Shown here: positions 52,556 through 61,649 of the stretch, piece by piece
How the letters are laid out: every line of letters starts with the position of its first letter
Numbering within the stretch: the first letter of the stretch is position 1
From: Butyrivibrio proteoclasticus
GTDB taxonomy: Bacteria; Bacillota; Clostridia; Lachnospirales; Lachnospiraceae
DNA: 64,000 nucleotides
Direction: 5' to 3'
Assembly (NCBI RefSeq): GCF_900115735.1
Contig: NZ_FOXO01000002.1
Coordinates: forward strand, 186,001 to 250,000
Position numbers and translations under genes: made by a program
The notes under the pieces: model-generated
The model's input: the letters and a program-made list of their open reading frames with translations, nothing else
What the model was told of the DNA's origin: nothing
Database searches by the model: none

Positions 52556-53044
52556 GTGAAGGTTGCAGTATATCCCGGAAGTTTCGATCCGGTTACTTAC
52601 GGACATTTAGATATAATAAAGCGTGCATCGCAGATGTTTGATAAGGTTATAGTAGCTGTCATGTGCAATTCCGCTAAAACTCCATTGTTTACGCTGGATG
52701 AACGTGTTAAAATGATAATAGAGTCAGTAAGTGAGCTTAATAACGTATATGTAGAGTCTTTTAGTGGCTTACTTATAGACTATTGCAAGAAAGAGAATAT
52801 TCATATCGTTATTCGTGGCCTTAGAGCTATAACAGATTTTGAGTATGAGCTTCAAATTGCACAGACCAATAAGGAGCTTTCTCATAACGAAGTTGATACT
52901 GTTTTCTTAACGACATCACTTCAGTATTCTTACCTTAGCAGCTCTGTTGTAAAAGAAGTTGCAAGCTATAATGGCGATATTACTCCATGTGTTCCGGATT
53001 TTGTCGCTGATACATTATATAAAAAGTATGGGTTCAGAAAATAA
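52556..53044 (+). CDS. coaD: Phosphopantetheine adenylyltransferase
   Basis: A 162-residue CoaD. It starts with MKVAVYPGSFDPVTYGHLDI, the T/HxGH-type nucleotidyltransferase motif, and carries the family segment VIRGLRAITDFEYELQIA. It makes dephospho-CoA. The start is GTG at 52556 behind AAAGGAGTAACT. Confidence 0.97.
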   Translation: MKVAVYPGSFDPVTYGHLDIIKRASQMFDKVIVAVMCNSAKTPLFTLDERVKMIIESVSELNNVYVESFSGLLIDYCKKENIHIVIRGLRAITDFEYELQIAQTNKELSHNEVDTVFLTTSLQYSYLSSSVVKEVASYNGDITPCVPDFVADTLYKKYGFRK

Positions 53045-53062
53045 GTCAGGGGGAATCAAATA

Positions 53063-53767
53063 ATGACTAGCAGAATTGAACAGTTGATTGACGAAATAGA
53101 GACTTATATCGACAACTGTAAACCTCAGCCTTTGTCACAGACCAAAATAATTGTTAACAAAGAGGAAATTGACGAGCTCCTTCGAGAACTCAGAAGTAAA
53201 ACACCTGAGGAAATCAAAAAATATCAGAAAATCATCAGCAACAAAGAAGCTATTTTAAATGATGCAAGAAAAAAAGCTGAAGAAATCGTAAATCAGGCAA
53301 CAATTAAAACTAATCAGCTTATAAATGAACATGAAATCATGCAGCAGGCTTACGCACAGGCTAATGAGGTCGTATCACAGGCTGCAATGCAGGCAAAAGA
53401 GATTCTTGATAACGCCATGATCGAAGCCAATAATATGAAGGGCGCTGCAGTTCAGTATACAGACCAGCTTTTGGCAGGAGTTGAGGATGTTATTGCACAA
53501 TCTATTGATGCCACAAGTAGAAATAATGATGAGATAATAGATGCTGTTAAAAAACATAGCCTTGAAATTGTTAACTCAGTTTCACAGAGTAATGATAGTA
53601 TTCTTTCGGCTCTCACACAGTATAGCGAGGTCATCAAGTCAAACAGAGCTGATCTTAAACAACCTGAGGTTTCCGGTAATGCTGGCTATGCGTCTCAGGA
53701 TACAGTTGCCGGTGAGGCTGGTGATGCCAATTCATCTGAAGCAATCAACCTTGACATGCTTAACTGA
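53063..53767 (+). CDS. Coiled-coil protein, unknown function
   Basis: A 234-residue, almost wholly helical protein. A coiled coil covers about residues 60-185, with Ala/Gln/Asn-rich heptads (ARKKAEEIVNQATIKTNQLI). It resembles V-type ATPase subunit H/E or F-type subunit b only through this composition. It has no membrane helix and no ATP synthase genes are nearby, so that name would mislead. The last ~35 residues are acidic and flexible. GGGGGAATC precedes the ATG. It ends the topoisomerase-coaD unit, before a terminator. Confidence 0.75.
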   Translation: MTSRIEQLIDEIETYIDNCKPQPLSQTKIIVNKEEIDELLRELRSKTPEEIKKYQKIISNKEAILNDARKKAEEIVNQATIKTNQLINEHEIMQQAYAQANEVVSQAAMQAKEILDNAMIEANNMKGAAVQYTDQLLAGVEDVIAQSIDATSRNNDEIIDAVKKHSLEIVNSVSQSNDSILSALTQYSEVIKSNRADLKQPEVSGNAGYASQDTVAGEAGDANSSEAINLDMLN

Positions 53768-53776
53768 TAGAATATT

Positions 53777-53812
53777 ATAAGCTGCCGCTTTTTGCGACAG
53801 CTTATTTGTTAT
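53777..53812 (+). terminator. Terminator after the coiled-coil gene
   Basis: ATAAGCTGCCGC (53777-53788) pairs with GCGACAGCTTAT (53794-53805) with one mismatch, followed by TTGTTATT. Confidence 0.9.
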
Positions 53813-53832
53813 TTCTATATATGGGGGATTTT

Positions 53833-54894
53833 ATGAAAAAAAGTGTTTTTTCATTTATGTTGGCTAGTATAATTCTTATGGGGGCTATTTTATGTACTTC
53901 AACTTTTGAAGTTGAAGCGGCATCAGCACATGAAAAAGTTGTTATTGTTATAGATCCTGGACATGGCGGTACAGGAGAAAAAAACCTTGGTGCGCAGTAT
54001 AATGGTTTTTCTGAAAAAGAATTAACAATGCAGGTTGCAACTGCTATGAAGGAAGAACTTGAAAAGTACGACAATGTTTCAGTATATTTAACAAGAACAA
54101 CTGATACTTTTATATCCCTTGAAGATCGTGCTGCTACTGCCAAGAGATTAAATGCAGATTTTATGTTCAGCATACATTTTAATGCTTCATTAGAACATGA
54201 ATTTTATGGCTCTGAAATCTGGACATCAGCCTTTGGTTCTTTTTACAAAAAAGGTGCTGAATTTGGGCAGATAATGTCTGATGAACTTGGAAATCTTGGC
54301 CTTTACCAGAGAGGTGTAAAGACAAAAATTGGCAAAACAGGCAAAGACTATTATGGAATAATAAGGCAAAGCGTTGCAAGAGACATTCCTTGTGTAATAA
54401 TCGAGCATGCCTACCTTGATCACAGTTATGATCTGCCATTTCTTAATACTGCCGGATTCCTAAAGACACTTGGAGTAACAGATGCAACTGCGGTAGCCAA
54501 GTATTTTAAGCTTACTTCCAAGACTACAGGAGCTGACTATTCCAATTATAGTTTCAAAACTGTCAGCATCCCTAAAACTCGTTTGAGTCAGGATTTCACA
54601 GAGCCGGATTACTGCAAGGTTTCCTGTGTTTCTTATGACAGTAACAGCAGAAACGCCCTTATAGAGATGAGTACAAAGGATAGTCAGTCACCCGTAATAT
54701 ATTTTTCTTATAGTTATGACGGAGGCAAAACCTTCTCCATATTGCAGATGTGGGACAGGACAAAAGAGACGCAGTCCTTTAACATAAAGATTCCAAAGGG
54801 CGTAGTATCACCTACAATCGTGTGCAGAGCATATAATAATTATGAACTTTACAAAGAAAGTGAACCTGTTTTGGTAACAGGATATACCAATTAA
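53833..54894 (+). CDS. Secreted N-acetylmuramoyl-L-alanine amidase (Amidase_3)
   Basis: A 353-residue exported amidase. The signal peptide is KKSVFSFMLASIILMGAILC and what follows. Zinc ligands are His in DPGHGG, Glu in GFSEKELT and His in FSIHFNA; the catalytic Glu is in IIEHAYLDH. The C-terminal ~110 residues form a separate beta-rich domain of unknown role. It cleaves the peptide stem from glycan. The start at 53833 uses GGGGG upstream; an open frame from 53806 runs through the end of the terminator and spoils the signal peptide. Confidence 0.92.
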   Translation: MKKSVFSFMLASIILMGAILCTSTFEVEAASAHEKVVIVIDPGHGGTGEKNLGAQYNGFSEKELTMQVATAMKEELEKYDNVSVYLTRTTDTFISLEDRAATAKRLNADFMFSIHFNASLEHEFYGSEIWTSAFGSFYKKGAEFGQIMSDELGNLGLYQRGVKTKIGKTGKDYYGIIRQSVARDIPCVIIEHAYLDHSYDLPFLNTAGFLKTLGVTDATAVAKYFKLTSKTTGADYSNYSFKTVSIPKTRLSQDFTEPDYCKVSCVSYDSNSRNALIEMSTKDSQSPVIYFSYSYDGGKTFSILQMWDRTKETQSFNIKIPKGVVSPTIVCRAYNNYELYKESEPVLVTGYTN

Positions 54895-54906
54895 AGAGAG
54901 AAAAAA

Positions 54907-55638
54907 TTGAGATTAGATAAATTTTTGGGTGACCACAATATTGGTACCCGCAAACAAATTAAAGAATATGTAAAAAACGGAAGATGTTCAGTCAATGGTA
55001 TACCTGCCAAAAAAGCAGACATTCATATTGACGAGAATGTAGATATTATTGCTTTTGATGGTGTGGAACTTACATTTAGTAAATTCCATTATTACATGCT
55101 TTATAAGCCTGAAGGAGTAGTGTCGGCCACAACTGATGGCAGAAATAAAACAGTTCTTGATCTGTTAAAAGATGAAAATGTAAAAGGCTTAAATCCTGCA
55201 GGACGTCTGGATATAGATACAGTGGGTCTGCTTCTTTTAACAGACGATGGAGTTCTTATTCACAGGCTTCTTTCCCCTAAAAAGCATGTTGATAAGACCT
55301 ATGAAGTTCATCTTGAAAAAGAGATAAGTGATGAAGATATTGAGAAGCTTGAAAAAGGCGTAGACATAGGTGATGTAAAGGATAATGGAGAGCCATATCT
55401 TACTATGGAAGCAAAGGTCATCAGGAAAGAAACAGATGAAAATGGCAATCCCGTAGTAAACCTTATAATTCATGAAGGCCGTTTTCATCAGGTAAAAAGG
55501 ATGATGGAAGCAGTAGGGAATAAGGTTGTTTTCTTAAAAAGAGTTACATTTGGCCCGCTTGTTCTTGATGAAACGCTTTTCCCCGGTCAATACAGGCCAC
55601 TTACAGAAATTGAATTAAAAGAACTTGGAGTAGAATAA
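54907..55638 (+). CDS. 16S rRNA pseudouridine synthase, RsuA-type
   Basis: A 243-residue S4-domain pseudouridine synthase. The N-terminus is MRLDKFLGDHNIGTRKQIKE. The catalytic motif is NPAGRLDIDTVGLLLLTDDG and the C-terminal motif is EGRFHQVKRMMEAVGNKV, the form characteristic of RsuA (16S U516). The start is a TTG with GAGAG upstream, 12 bases after the amidase stop. Confidence 0.9.
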   Translation: MRLDKFLGDHNIGTRKQIKEYVKNGRCSVNGIPAKKADIHIDENVDIIAFDGVELTFSKFHYYMLYKPEGVVSATTDGRNKTVLDLLKDENVKGLNPAGRLDIDTVGLLLLTDDGVLIHRLLSPKKHVDKTYEVHLEKEISDEDIEKLEKGVDIGDVKDNGEPYLTMEAKVIRKETDENGNPVVNLIIHEGRFHQVKRMMEAVGNKVVFLKRVTFGPLVLDETLFPGQYRPLTEIELKELGVE

Positions 55639-55651
55639 TACAGGTAACATT

Positions 55652-56254
55652 ATGAAACGTATTGATAAAGGTGAATTTGGTTATATTGAATACAGAAAAA
55701 AGGTTGCAATTATAAGAACAGCTATTTTTCTTGCAATTGTACTTATTGTTTTTTTTACAGGATTATTTGTATATCACAGTCAAAAGAGCATATTTAGTAT
55801 TATTGCAGCAGTTCTTTGTCTTCCTACAGGATGGAGCGGCGTAAATCTCATTATGTTCATTAAAGCCAAAAGCTGCTCCCTTAAAGATTTCAAGATGATC
55901 GAGGAAAATAAAGGCGGTCTTTTGATTCATTATGATCAGATAATAACCTCATATGACAAAAATTATTACATAGCAGCTTCTACAGTGCTTGATAAGAATA
56001 TATGTGCCCTTGCTGCAGATAAGGATATGGAAGAATCAGACTGTGAAAAACATATTAAAAAGATGATGGCAGGAAGCGGATATTCCAGTTACAGCATTAA
56101 AGTATTTACAGATACGGATAAGTTCTGTGACAGACTTCATCAGCTTGATAAACTCCGCGAAGAAAAGAAAATTGACCCTATTGCCATAGAGGATTCATGG
56201 GAGGCCGGAACTGTTCAGACACCTGCGGCAGTTCTTTTATCCATATCGCTATAA
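55652..56254 (+). CDS. Membrane protein of unknown function
   Basis: A 200-residue protein with two membrane helices (about residues 20-41 and 48-70). A mixed alpha/beta cytoplasmic domain of about 130 residues follows. I recognise no family. CAGGTAAC lies before the ATG. It sits between two pseudouridine synthase genes in a tight co-directional run. Confidence 0.7.
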   Translation: MKRIDKGEFGYIEYRKKVAIIRTAIFLAIVLIVFFTGLFVYHSQKSIFSIIAAVLCLPTGWSGVNLIMFIKAKSCSLKDFKMIEENKGGLLIHYDQIITSYDKNYYIAASTVLDKNICALAADKDMEESDCEKHIKKMMAGSGYSSYSIKVFTDTDKFCDRLHQLDKLREEKKIDPIAIEDSWEAGTVQTPAAVLLSISL

Positions 56255-56297
56255 TTGATTGTGAAAAATAGGTTTGAATCGGGTTATACAAAAAATA

Positions 56298-57263
56298 ATG
56301 AAAGAAATAGTTATTGATAAAAATCAAGAAAGTAAAAGGCTTGATAGCTTTCTAAAGGCTTATCTGTCTGAAGCAACCGGCAGTTTTATTTATAAGATGC
56401 TGCGTAAAAAGAATATTACTTTAAATGACAAGAAAGCAGATGGAAAAGAAAAATTAAAAATCGGAGATTCAATAAAGATATACTTTTCGGATGAAACATT
56501 TGATAAGTTTGTGGGTAAGAACAAAGCCTCCCTTAATGAAGAAAAAAATTCTCCGTACGAGAAGCTTTTAGTTGAAATTGTTTATGAAGATGACAATGTA
56601 ATATTTGTAAATAAACCTGCTGGTTTATTGTCTCAAAAAGCGGAAAAGAATGATATTAGCCTTAATGACTGGCTTATCTATTATCTTTTAAATAAAGGCT
56701 CTGTTACACAGGAGAGTCTTTTAACCTATAAGCCATCCATATGCAACCGTCTTGACAGGAATACATCAGGTCTTGTTATTTGTGCCAAGTCTTTATCCGG
56801 TGCAAGAGAAATGAACCAAATGCTAAAAGACAGAACCCTTGATAAATACTACAGAACGCTTGTATCCGGCAGAATTACTGATGGTATTAGACTAAAAGGA
56901 TATCTATATAAAGATGAAGTCAAAAATAAAGTCTTTATTAAGGAAAATGATCCTAAAGATGATAAATATTCATACATTGAAACTGAGTATATTCCTTTAA
57001 AATATTATGAAAAAAACGATCTGACAATGCTTGAAGTTAAGCTTATCACCGGTAAACCACATCAGATAAGGGCTCATCTGTCAAGTATTGGTCATCCGCT
57101 TATCGGGGATATTAAATATGGCGGAAAAAAATATAATGGTATAAATTATCAGCTGCTGCACAGCTATAGGATTCATTTCCCGGATAATATGTCCGGAGAA
57201 CTTGAATATCTCTCGGGGAGAGAATTTATTGCAAAACTGCCTTCTGTGTTTGAGGGTATCTAG
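56298..57263 (+). CDS. Large-subunit pseudouridine synthase, RluA/RluC/RluD family
   Basis: A 321-residue protein. The S4-like N-terminal domain (residues ~10-65, SKRLDSFLKAYLSEATGSFI) is followed by the catalytic domain with CNRLDRNTSGLVICAKS, whose Asp is the nucleophile. The C-terminal motif is TGKPHQIRAHLSSIGHPLIG. The target uridine is not predictable. I chose ATG 56298, since MKEIVIDKNQ is the usual family start; TTG at 56274 is possible and neither has a strong ribosome site. Confidence 0.88.
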   Translation: MKEIVIDKNQESKRLDSFLKAYLSEATGSFIYKMLRKKNITLNDKKADGKEKLKIGDSIKIYFSDETFDKFVGKNKASLNEEKNSPYEKLLVEIVYEDDNVIFVNKPAGLLSQKAEKNDISLNDWLIYYLLNKGSVTQESLLTYKPSICNRLDRNTSGLVICAKSLSGAREMNQMLKDRTLDKYYRTLVSGRITDGIRLKGYLYKDEVKNKVFIKENDPKDDKYSYIETEYIPLKYYEKNDLTMLEVKLITGKPHQIRAHLSSIGHPLIGDIKYGGKKYNGINYQLLHSYRIHFPDNMSGELEYLSGREFIAKLPSVFEGI

Positions 57264-57273
57264 GGGGAGAAAC

Positions 57274-57813
57274 ATGCCAACTTGGAAATCAAGGGGACTT
57301 CGAGGTTCGACATTAGAGGAACTTATAAACAGATCCAATGAAAGGTATCAGGAACTTGGTCTTGCTCTTATCCAGAAAATTCCTACACCTATCACACCCA
57401 TTAACATTGATAAACAAACTCGTCACATCACACTGGCATATTTTGACCAGAAAAGTACCGTAGATTATATTGGAGTTGTTCAGGGCATTCCTGTTTGTTT
57501 TGATGCAAAGGAATGCGCTACAACTACTTTTGCTTTAGAGAACATTCATCCTCATCAGGTTGCTTTTATGCAGGATTTTGAGAAACAGGATGGTGTTGCT
57601 TTCTTTTTGATTTATTTTACAAGTCTAAACGAATTCTATTATTTACCCTATAGAAAATTAAAAGAATTTTGGGAAAGAGCTGAAAATGGTGGTAGGAAAA
57701 GCTTTCGCCATGATGAGCTTGATATTTCTTATGCAATACATTCACCAGGTGAATCCGGAATTTTAATTCCTTTTCTTGACACTCTCCAAAAAGATTTAGA
57801 GGAAAGGGAATAA
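57274..57813 (+). CDS. recU: Holliday junction resolvase RecU
   Basis: A 179-residue RecU. N-terminal PTWKSRGLRGSTLEELINRS and the nuclease core with DYIGVVQGIPVCFDAKE, whose Asp, Glu and Lys match the family. The ATG at 57274 has TAGGGGGAGAAAC upstream; the open frame 5' of it lies inside the preceding gene. It resolves recombination intermediates. Confidence 0.93.
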   Translation: MPTWKSRGLRGSTLEELINRSNERYQELGLALIQKIPTPITPINIDKQTRHITLAYFDQKSTVDYIGVVQGIPVCFDAKECATTTFALENIHPHQVAFMQDFEKQDGVAFFLIYFTSLNEFYYLPYRKLKEFWERAENGGRKSFRHDELDISYAIHSPGESGILIPFLDTLQKDLEERE

Positions 57814-57817
57814 ATAA

Positions 57818-57847
57818 TTGACATAAGCTAATATTGGATGTTAAACT
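57818..57847 (+). promoter_or_regulatory. Promoter of the histidine operon
   Basis: A perfect -35 TTGACA at 57818-57823. The -10 is weaker: TAAACT at 57842-57847 with an 18-base spacer. A GCTAATA half-site lies within the spacer. Confidence 0.6.
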
Positions 57848-57879
57848 CTTTACTATATTAGCATGCTAATAGATTAGCA
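57827..57879 (+). promoter_or_regulatory. Operator-like array of GCTAAT half-sites before hisZ
   Basis: The perfect 16-base palindrome TATTAGCATGCTAATA lies at 57856-57871. Further half-sites are GCTAATA at 57827-57833, between -35 and -10, and ATTAGCA at 57873-57879. Orientation alternates. The layout is what a repressor overlapping the promoter and transcription start would use. There is no T-box and no His-rich leader peptide. Confidence 0.65.
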
Positions 57880-57906
57880 CTGCACCACACAAAAGTGAGA
57901 AGAATT

Positions 57907-59016
57907 ATGAGCAAAGTTTTGTTACATACTCCTGATGGGGTAAGAGATATCTATGGTGAAGAATGTAGTGACAAGATAATAATTGCTGAGAAAATTCATA
58001 GTAAGATGAAGAGCTTTGGGTATCATGACATTGATACGCCTACATTTGAATACTTTGATGTATTTGCTGAAGAGATAAATAATAATGATGCAAAAGAGCT
58101 CTATAAGTTTTTTGATAAAGAAGGAAATACACTTGTACTTCGTCCCGACTTTACGCCTTCTATAGCGAGATGTGCCTCAAAAGTACTTCTTGAAAATGGT
58201 ACTCCTGTAAGAGTTTGTTATGAGGGCAAGACTTTCTTGAATACTTCTAATCTGCAGGGAAAATTAAAAGAGAATTACAACATCGGTGTAGAGCTTATGA
58301 ATGATGATTCTGTAATGGCTGATGCTGAGATGATAGCTCTTTTAGTGACCTGCCTTAAGAGCGCCGGACTTAGTGATTTTCAAATAAGTGTCGGTGATGC
58401 AGGATTTTATAAGGGGCTTTGTATAGAGGCTGGTATTGATCGGGAAACTGAAGAAGCTATCAGAGAACAGATTACTTCAAAGAACTATTTTGCAGCTGAG
58501 AGTCTTATGAATGAACGCAATATAGATTCAAAATATATCGATCAGATTCTTAAAGTATCAGAATTTATTGGCTCTGATGATGCTCTTGAGAAGGCAGAAA
58601 ACATCGCCAATAACGAAATGTCACTGAATGCTGTACAGAGGCTTAAAAAACTCTATAAAGTTCTTACAAGCTATGGAGTTCAGAAATATATTTCTTTTGA
58701 CCTTAGTGTACTTAGCAAATTTAACTACTATACAGGTGTGATATTTAGTGCTTACACATATGGTGCTCCGGATGCTATAGCAAAAGGCGGACGATATGAT
58801 AATCTTCTTGGAAAATACGGAAAAGAGGCACCTGCCATCGGATTTGTGATCATACTTGACGATCTTATTTCTGCTTGTAAAAGACAGGGCATAGAATTTG
58901 AACATGAAGCATCTGCAATATCAGTTACTTATAACGAGAATAATTTTGATGATGCTCTAAAAAAAGCAACAGATCTTAGACAGCAGGGCAAAAATGTTTG
59001 TCTTTTGCATGAATAA
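57907..59016 (+). CDS. hisZ: ATP phosphoribosyltransferase regulatory subunit HisZ
   Basis: A 369-residue HisRS-like paralogue. It keeps the class II synthetase core (LLHTPDGVRDIYGEECSDK, LRPDFTPSIARCAS, AIAKGGRYDNLLGKYG) but lacks the full anticodon-binding domain. It forms a hetero-octamer with the short HisG encoded next and is needed for its activity and feedback inhibition. The start is ATG at 57907, with GAGAAG upstream; GTG at 57895 has no ribosome site. Confidence 0.92.
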   Translation: MSKVLLHTPDGVRDIYGEECSDKIIIAEKIHSKMKSFGYHDIDTPTFEYFDVFAEEINNNDAKELYKFFDKEGNTLVLRPDFTPSIARCASKVLLENGTPVRVCYEGKTFLNTSNLQGKLKENYNIGVELMNDDSVMADAEMIALLVTCLKSAGLSDFQISVGDAGFYKGLCIEAGIDRETEEAIREQITSKNYFAAESLMNERNIDSKYIDQILKVSEFIGSDDALEKAENIANNEMSLNAVQRLKKLYKVLTSYGVQKYISFDLSVLSKFNYYTGVIFSAYTYGAPDAIAKGGRYDNLLGKYGKEAPAIGFVIILDDLISACKRQGIEFEHEASAISVTYNENNFDDALKKATDLRQQGKNVCLLHE

Positions 59017-59027
59017 ATGGAGGCATT

Positions 59028-59663
59028 ATGAGATATTTGACATTTGCCCTTGGGAAGGGAAGACTTGTAGACAGCACAATGGAAATACTGAATAAATGCG
59101 GTATTACCTGTGATGAAATCTTGGATAAAAAAACAAGAAAACTTATTTTTACGAATGAAGAATTAAAACTAAAATTCTTTTTGGCAAAAGGTCCTGATGT
59201 GCCAACTTACGTAGAATATGGTGCTGCTGATATAGGTATCGTTGGCGCAGATACCATCATGGAAGAAAAGAGAAGAGTTTACGAAGTACTTGATCTTGGC
59301 TTTGGAAAATGCAGGATGTGTGTATGCGGACCTGCAGAAGCCAAAAAGCTCCTTGAACACAGGGAACTGATAAGAGTAGCAAGCAAATACCCTGAGATCG
59401 CCAAAGACTATTTCTTTAATCAAAAACATCAGACTGTTGATATTATAAAACTCAATGGTTCTGTGGAGTTGGGGCCGATTGTTAATCTTAGTGACGTCAT
59501 AGTTGATATCGTTGAGACAGGCTCAACTCTTAGAGAAAATGGACTTGAAGTACTTGAAGAAATATGCCCTTTATCAGCAAGAATGATTGTCAATCAGGTT
59601 AGCATGCAGATGGAAACCGACAGAATCAGGAAACTTATAAATGATATAAAGGAGAATCTCTGA
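59028..59663 (+). CDS. hisG: ATP phosphoribosyltransferase, short form
   Basis: A 211-residue HisG_S, first enzyme of histidine synthesis. Motifs: FALGKGRLVDSTMEIL at the N-terminus and VDIVETGSTLRENGLEVLEE for PRPP. It lacks the C-terminal regulatory domain of long HisG, so it depends on HisZ. GGAGG precedes the ATG. Confidence 0.97.
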   Translation: MRYLTFALGKGRLVDSTMEILNKCGITCDEILDKKTRKLIFTNEELKLKFFLAKGPDVPTYVEYGAADIGIVGADTIMEEKRRVYEVLDLGFGKCRMCVCGPAEAKKLLEHRELIRVASKYPEIAKDYFFNQKHQTVDIIKLNGSVELGPIVNLSDVIVDIVETGSTLRENGLEVLEEICPLSARMIVNQVSMQMETDRIRKLINDIKENL

Positions 59664-59666
59664 TAT

Positions 59667-60965
59667 ATGCGCACAGTAAAACTTACCAAAGAAACAAAGG
59701 ATGAGCTTTTAGGAAATCTGTTAAAAAGAAATCCGGGAAGTTACACAGAATACGAAAATACAGTAAATGAGATTATCAGTAATGTAAGAGAAAATGGCGA
59801 TAAAGCTCTTTTTGACTACACACTTAAGTTTGATAAATTTGATGTAAACAAAGAAACAATCAATGTTACAAGACAAGAAATAGAGGAAGCTTATAAAGAG
59901 CTTTCAGATGATTTTGTTGAAGTCATGAAAAAAAGCGCTGAAAATATTAGAGTTTTTCATGAAAAGCAAAAGCGAAATACATGGATTGATACAAAAGAAG
60001 ACGGAAGTATTCTTGGTCAGAGAATTCTTCCGATTGAGATTTCCGGCGTATATGTCCCGGGCGGAAAAGCTGCTTATCCATCAAGCGTTCTAATGAATGT
60101 AGTACCTGCTAAAGTTGCCGGAGTTGAAAGAATCGTAATGTGCACTCCGCCTTCAAAGGATGGTAAAGTGAATGCCGGTACCCTTGTTGCAGCTGATATA
60201 GCAGGTGTTAATGAAATATATAAGGTTGGCGGTGCACAGGCTATCGCAGCTATGGCTTTTGGAACAGATTCAGTCCCAAAGGTAGATAAAATAACAGGAC
60301 CGGGTAATATATTTGTAGCGCTTGCAAAAAAAGCATGTTTTGGCCATGTTTCCATTGATTCAATCGCAGGTCCAAGTGAGATTCTTGTATTGACAGATGA
60401 GACTGCAAATCCAAGATATGTTGCAGCAGATCTTTTATCGCAGGCCGAGCATGATGAGCTTGCAAGCAGCATACTTATCACAACATCTCAGAATATAGCA
60501 GATAAAGTATCAAAGGAAATTGATGAGTTTTTAAAAACACTATCCAGATCTGAAATAATCAAAAAATCTTTAGAAAACTATGGCTATATCTTTGTTGCAG
60601 ATAATATGGATGATGCAATTGACGCTGCAAACGCTGTTGCATCCGAGCACCTTGAAATAATTACAAAGAATCCATTTGAAACTATGACAAAGATTAAAAA
60701 TGCGGGTGCTATTTTTCTTGGGGAATACTCATCAGAACCGCTTGGAGACTATTTTGCAGGTCCTAATCACATTTTACCTACAAACAGAACTGCAAGATTT
60801 TTCTCCCCATTATCTGTTGATGATTTTATTAAAAAGACAAGCATCATTTCTTACTCAAAAGAAGGATTATATAAAGTTCACAATGGCATTGAGCTTTTTG
60901 CCAAAAAGGAAGGCCTTACAGCACATGCAAATTCGATTGCAGTAAGGTTCGAAAATTGCAAGTAA
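59667..60965 (+). CDS. hisD: Histidinol dehydrogenase
   Basis: A 432-residue HisD. Conserved stretches: LPIEISGVYVPGGKAAYPSS, KITGPGNIFVALAKK, IDSIAGPSEILVL, and the metal/active-site QAEHDELASS. It oxidises histidinol to histidine in two NAD steps. It starts three bases after hisG, with AAAGGAG overlapping the hisG end. Confidence 0.98.
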   Translation: MRTVKLTKETKDELLGNLLKRNPGSYTEYENTVNEIISNVRENGDKALFDYTLKFDKFDVNKETINVTRQEIEEAYKELSDDFVEVMKKSAENIRVFHEKQKRNTWIDTKEDGSILGQRILPIEISGVYVPGGKAAYPSSVLMNVVPAKVAGVERIVMCTPPSKDGKVNAGTLVAADIAGVNEIYKVGGAQAIAAMAFGTDSVPKVDKITGPGNIFVALAKKACFGHVSIDSIAGPSEILVLTDETANPRYVAADLLSQAEHDELASSILITTSQNIADKVSKEIDEFLKTLSRSEIIKKSLENYGYIFVADNMDDAIDAANAVASEHLEIITKNPFETMTKIKNAGAIFLGEYSSEPLGDYFAGPNHILPTNRTARFFSPLSVDDFIKKTSIISYSKEGLYKVHNGIELFAKKEGLTAHANSIAVRFENCK

Positions 60966-61057
60966 ACTTTCTAAAATAAGTGTAAAATGCAAGATTAATA
61001 AATTGTTTATAATTAAATAACAATATTTTGTTAACGGTATTTAGGGAGCTACAAGTT

Positions 61058-61648
61058 ATGGGAGAAAGAATTGCAAGTGTTATAAGGAAAACAAAAGAAA
61101 CTGATATCAGCATAAAACTAAACATTGACGGAACGGGTGAGGCAAAAATAGAAACCGGGATAGGTTTTTTTGATCATATGCTGAAAGCTTTTGCTAAACA
61201 TGGTCTCTTTGATTTGGAGGTAAAGGTTAAGGGCGATCTTGATGTTGATGGCCATCATACCGTGGAAGATACAGGAATTGCCCTTGGTCAGGCTCTTTTA
61301 CAGGCTCTCGGAGATAAAAAAGGTATCAGACGTTATGGAAGCGAAATACTTCCAATGGATGAGTCCCTTGTTTTAGCTGCTGTTGACCTTTGTGGAAGAC
61401 CATATTTGGCTATGGATGCAGCATTTACTGCTCCAATGGTTGGAGATTTCGATACACAGCTTGTAAATGAGTTTTTTTACGCAGTTTCGTATTCAGCAAT
61501 GATGAATATTCATTTAAGAGTTTTAACCGGTAGTAATGACCATCATAAGATTGAAGCTATATTTAAGGCATTTGCAAAGGCTGTAGATACTGCGACAACA
61601 GTAGATCCAAGAATAACTGACGTTCTAAGCACAAAAGGAGCTTTATAA
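61058..61648 (+). CDS. hisB: Imidazoleglycerol-phosphate dehydratase
   Basis: A 196-residue, monofunctional HisB. Both metal-binding His clusters are present: DVDGHHTVEDTGIALGQAL and SNDHHKIEAIFKAFAKA. It lacks the phosphatase domain of enteric HisB. The start is ATG at 61058 with TAGGGAG upstream; a TTG at 61028 has no ribosome site. A 92-base AT-rich gap separates it from hisD, with a TATAAT at 61008 but no -35. Confidence 0.97.
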   Translation: MGERIASVIRKTKETDISIKLNIDGTGEAKIETGIGFFDHMLKAFAKHGLFDLEVKVKGDLDVDGHHTVEDTGIALGQALLQALGDKKGIRRYGSEILPMDESLVLAAVDLCGRPYLAMDAAFTAPMVGDFDTQLVNEFFYAVSYSAMMNIHLRVLTGSNDHHKIEAIFKAFAKAVDTATTVDPRITDVLSTKGAL

Positions 61649-61649
61649 T

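Noticed and set aside
53063..53767. V-type or F-type ATPase subunit
   Set aside because: The likeness is only coiled-coil composition. No other ATP synthase gene is near and there is no membrane helix.
57814..57906. A T-box or histidine leader peptide before hisZ
   Set aside because: No T-box sequence, no specifier stem, no run of His codons and no terminator/antiterminator pair. Only palindromic DNA half-sites are seen.
57907..59016. hisZ as histidyl-tRNA synthetase
   Set aside because: It is too short, lacks the anticodon-binding domain and is followed directly by short-form hisG, which needs HisZ.
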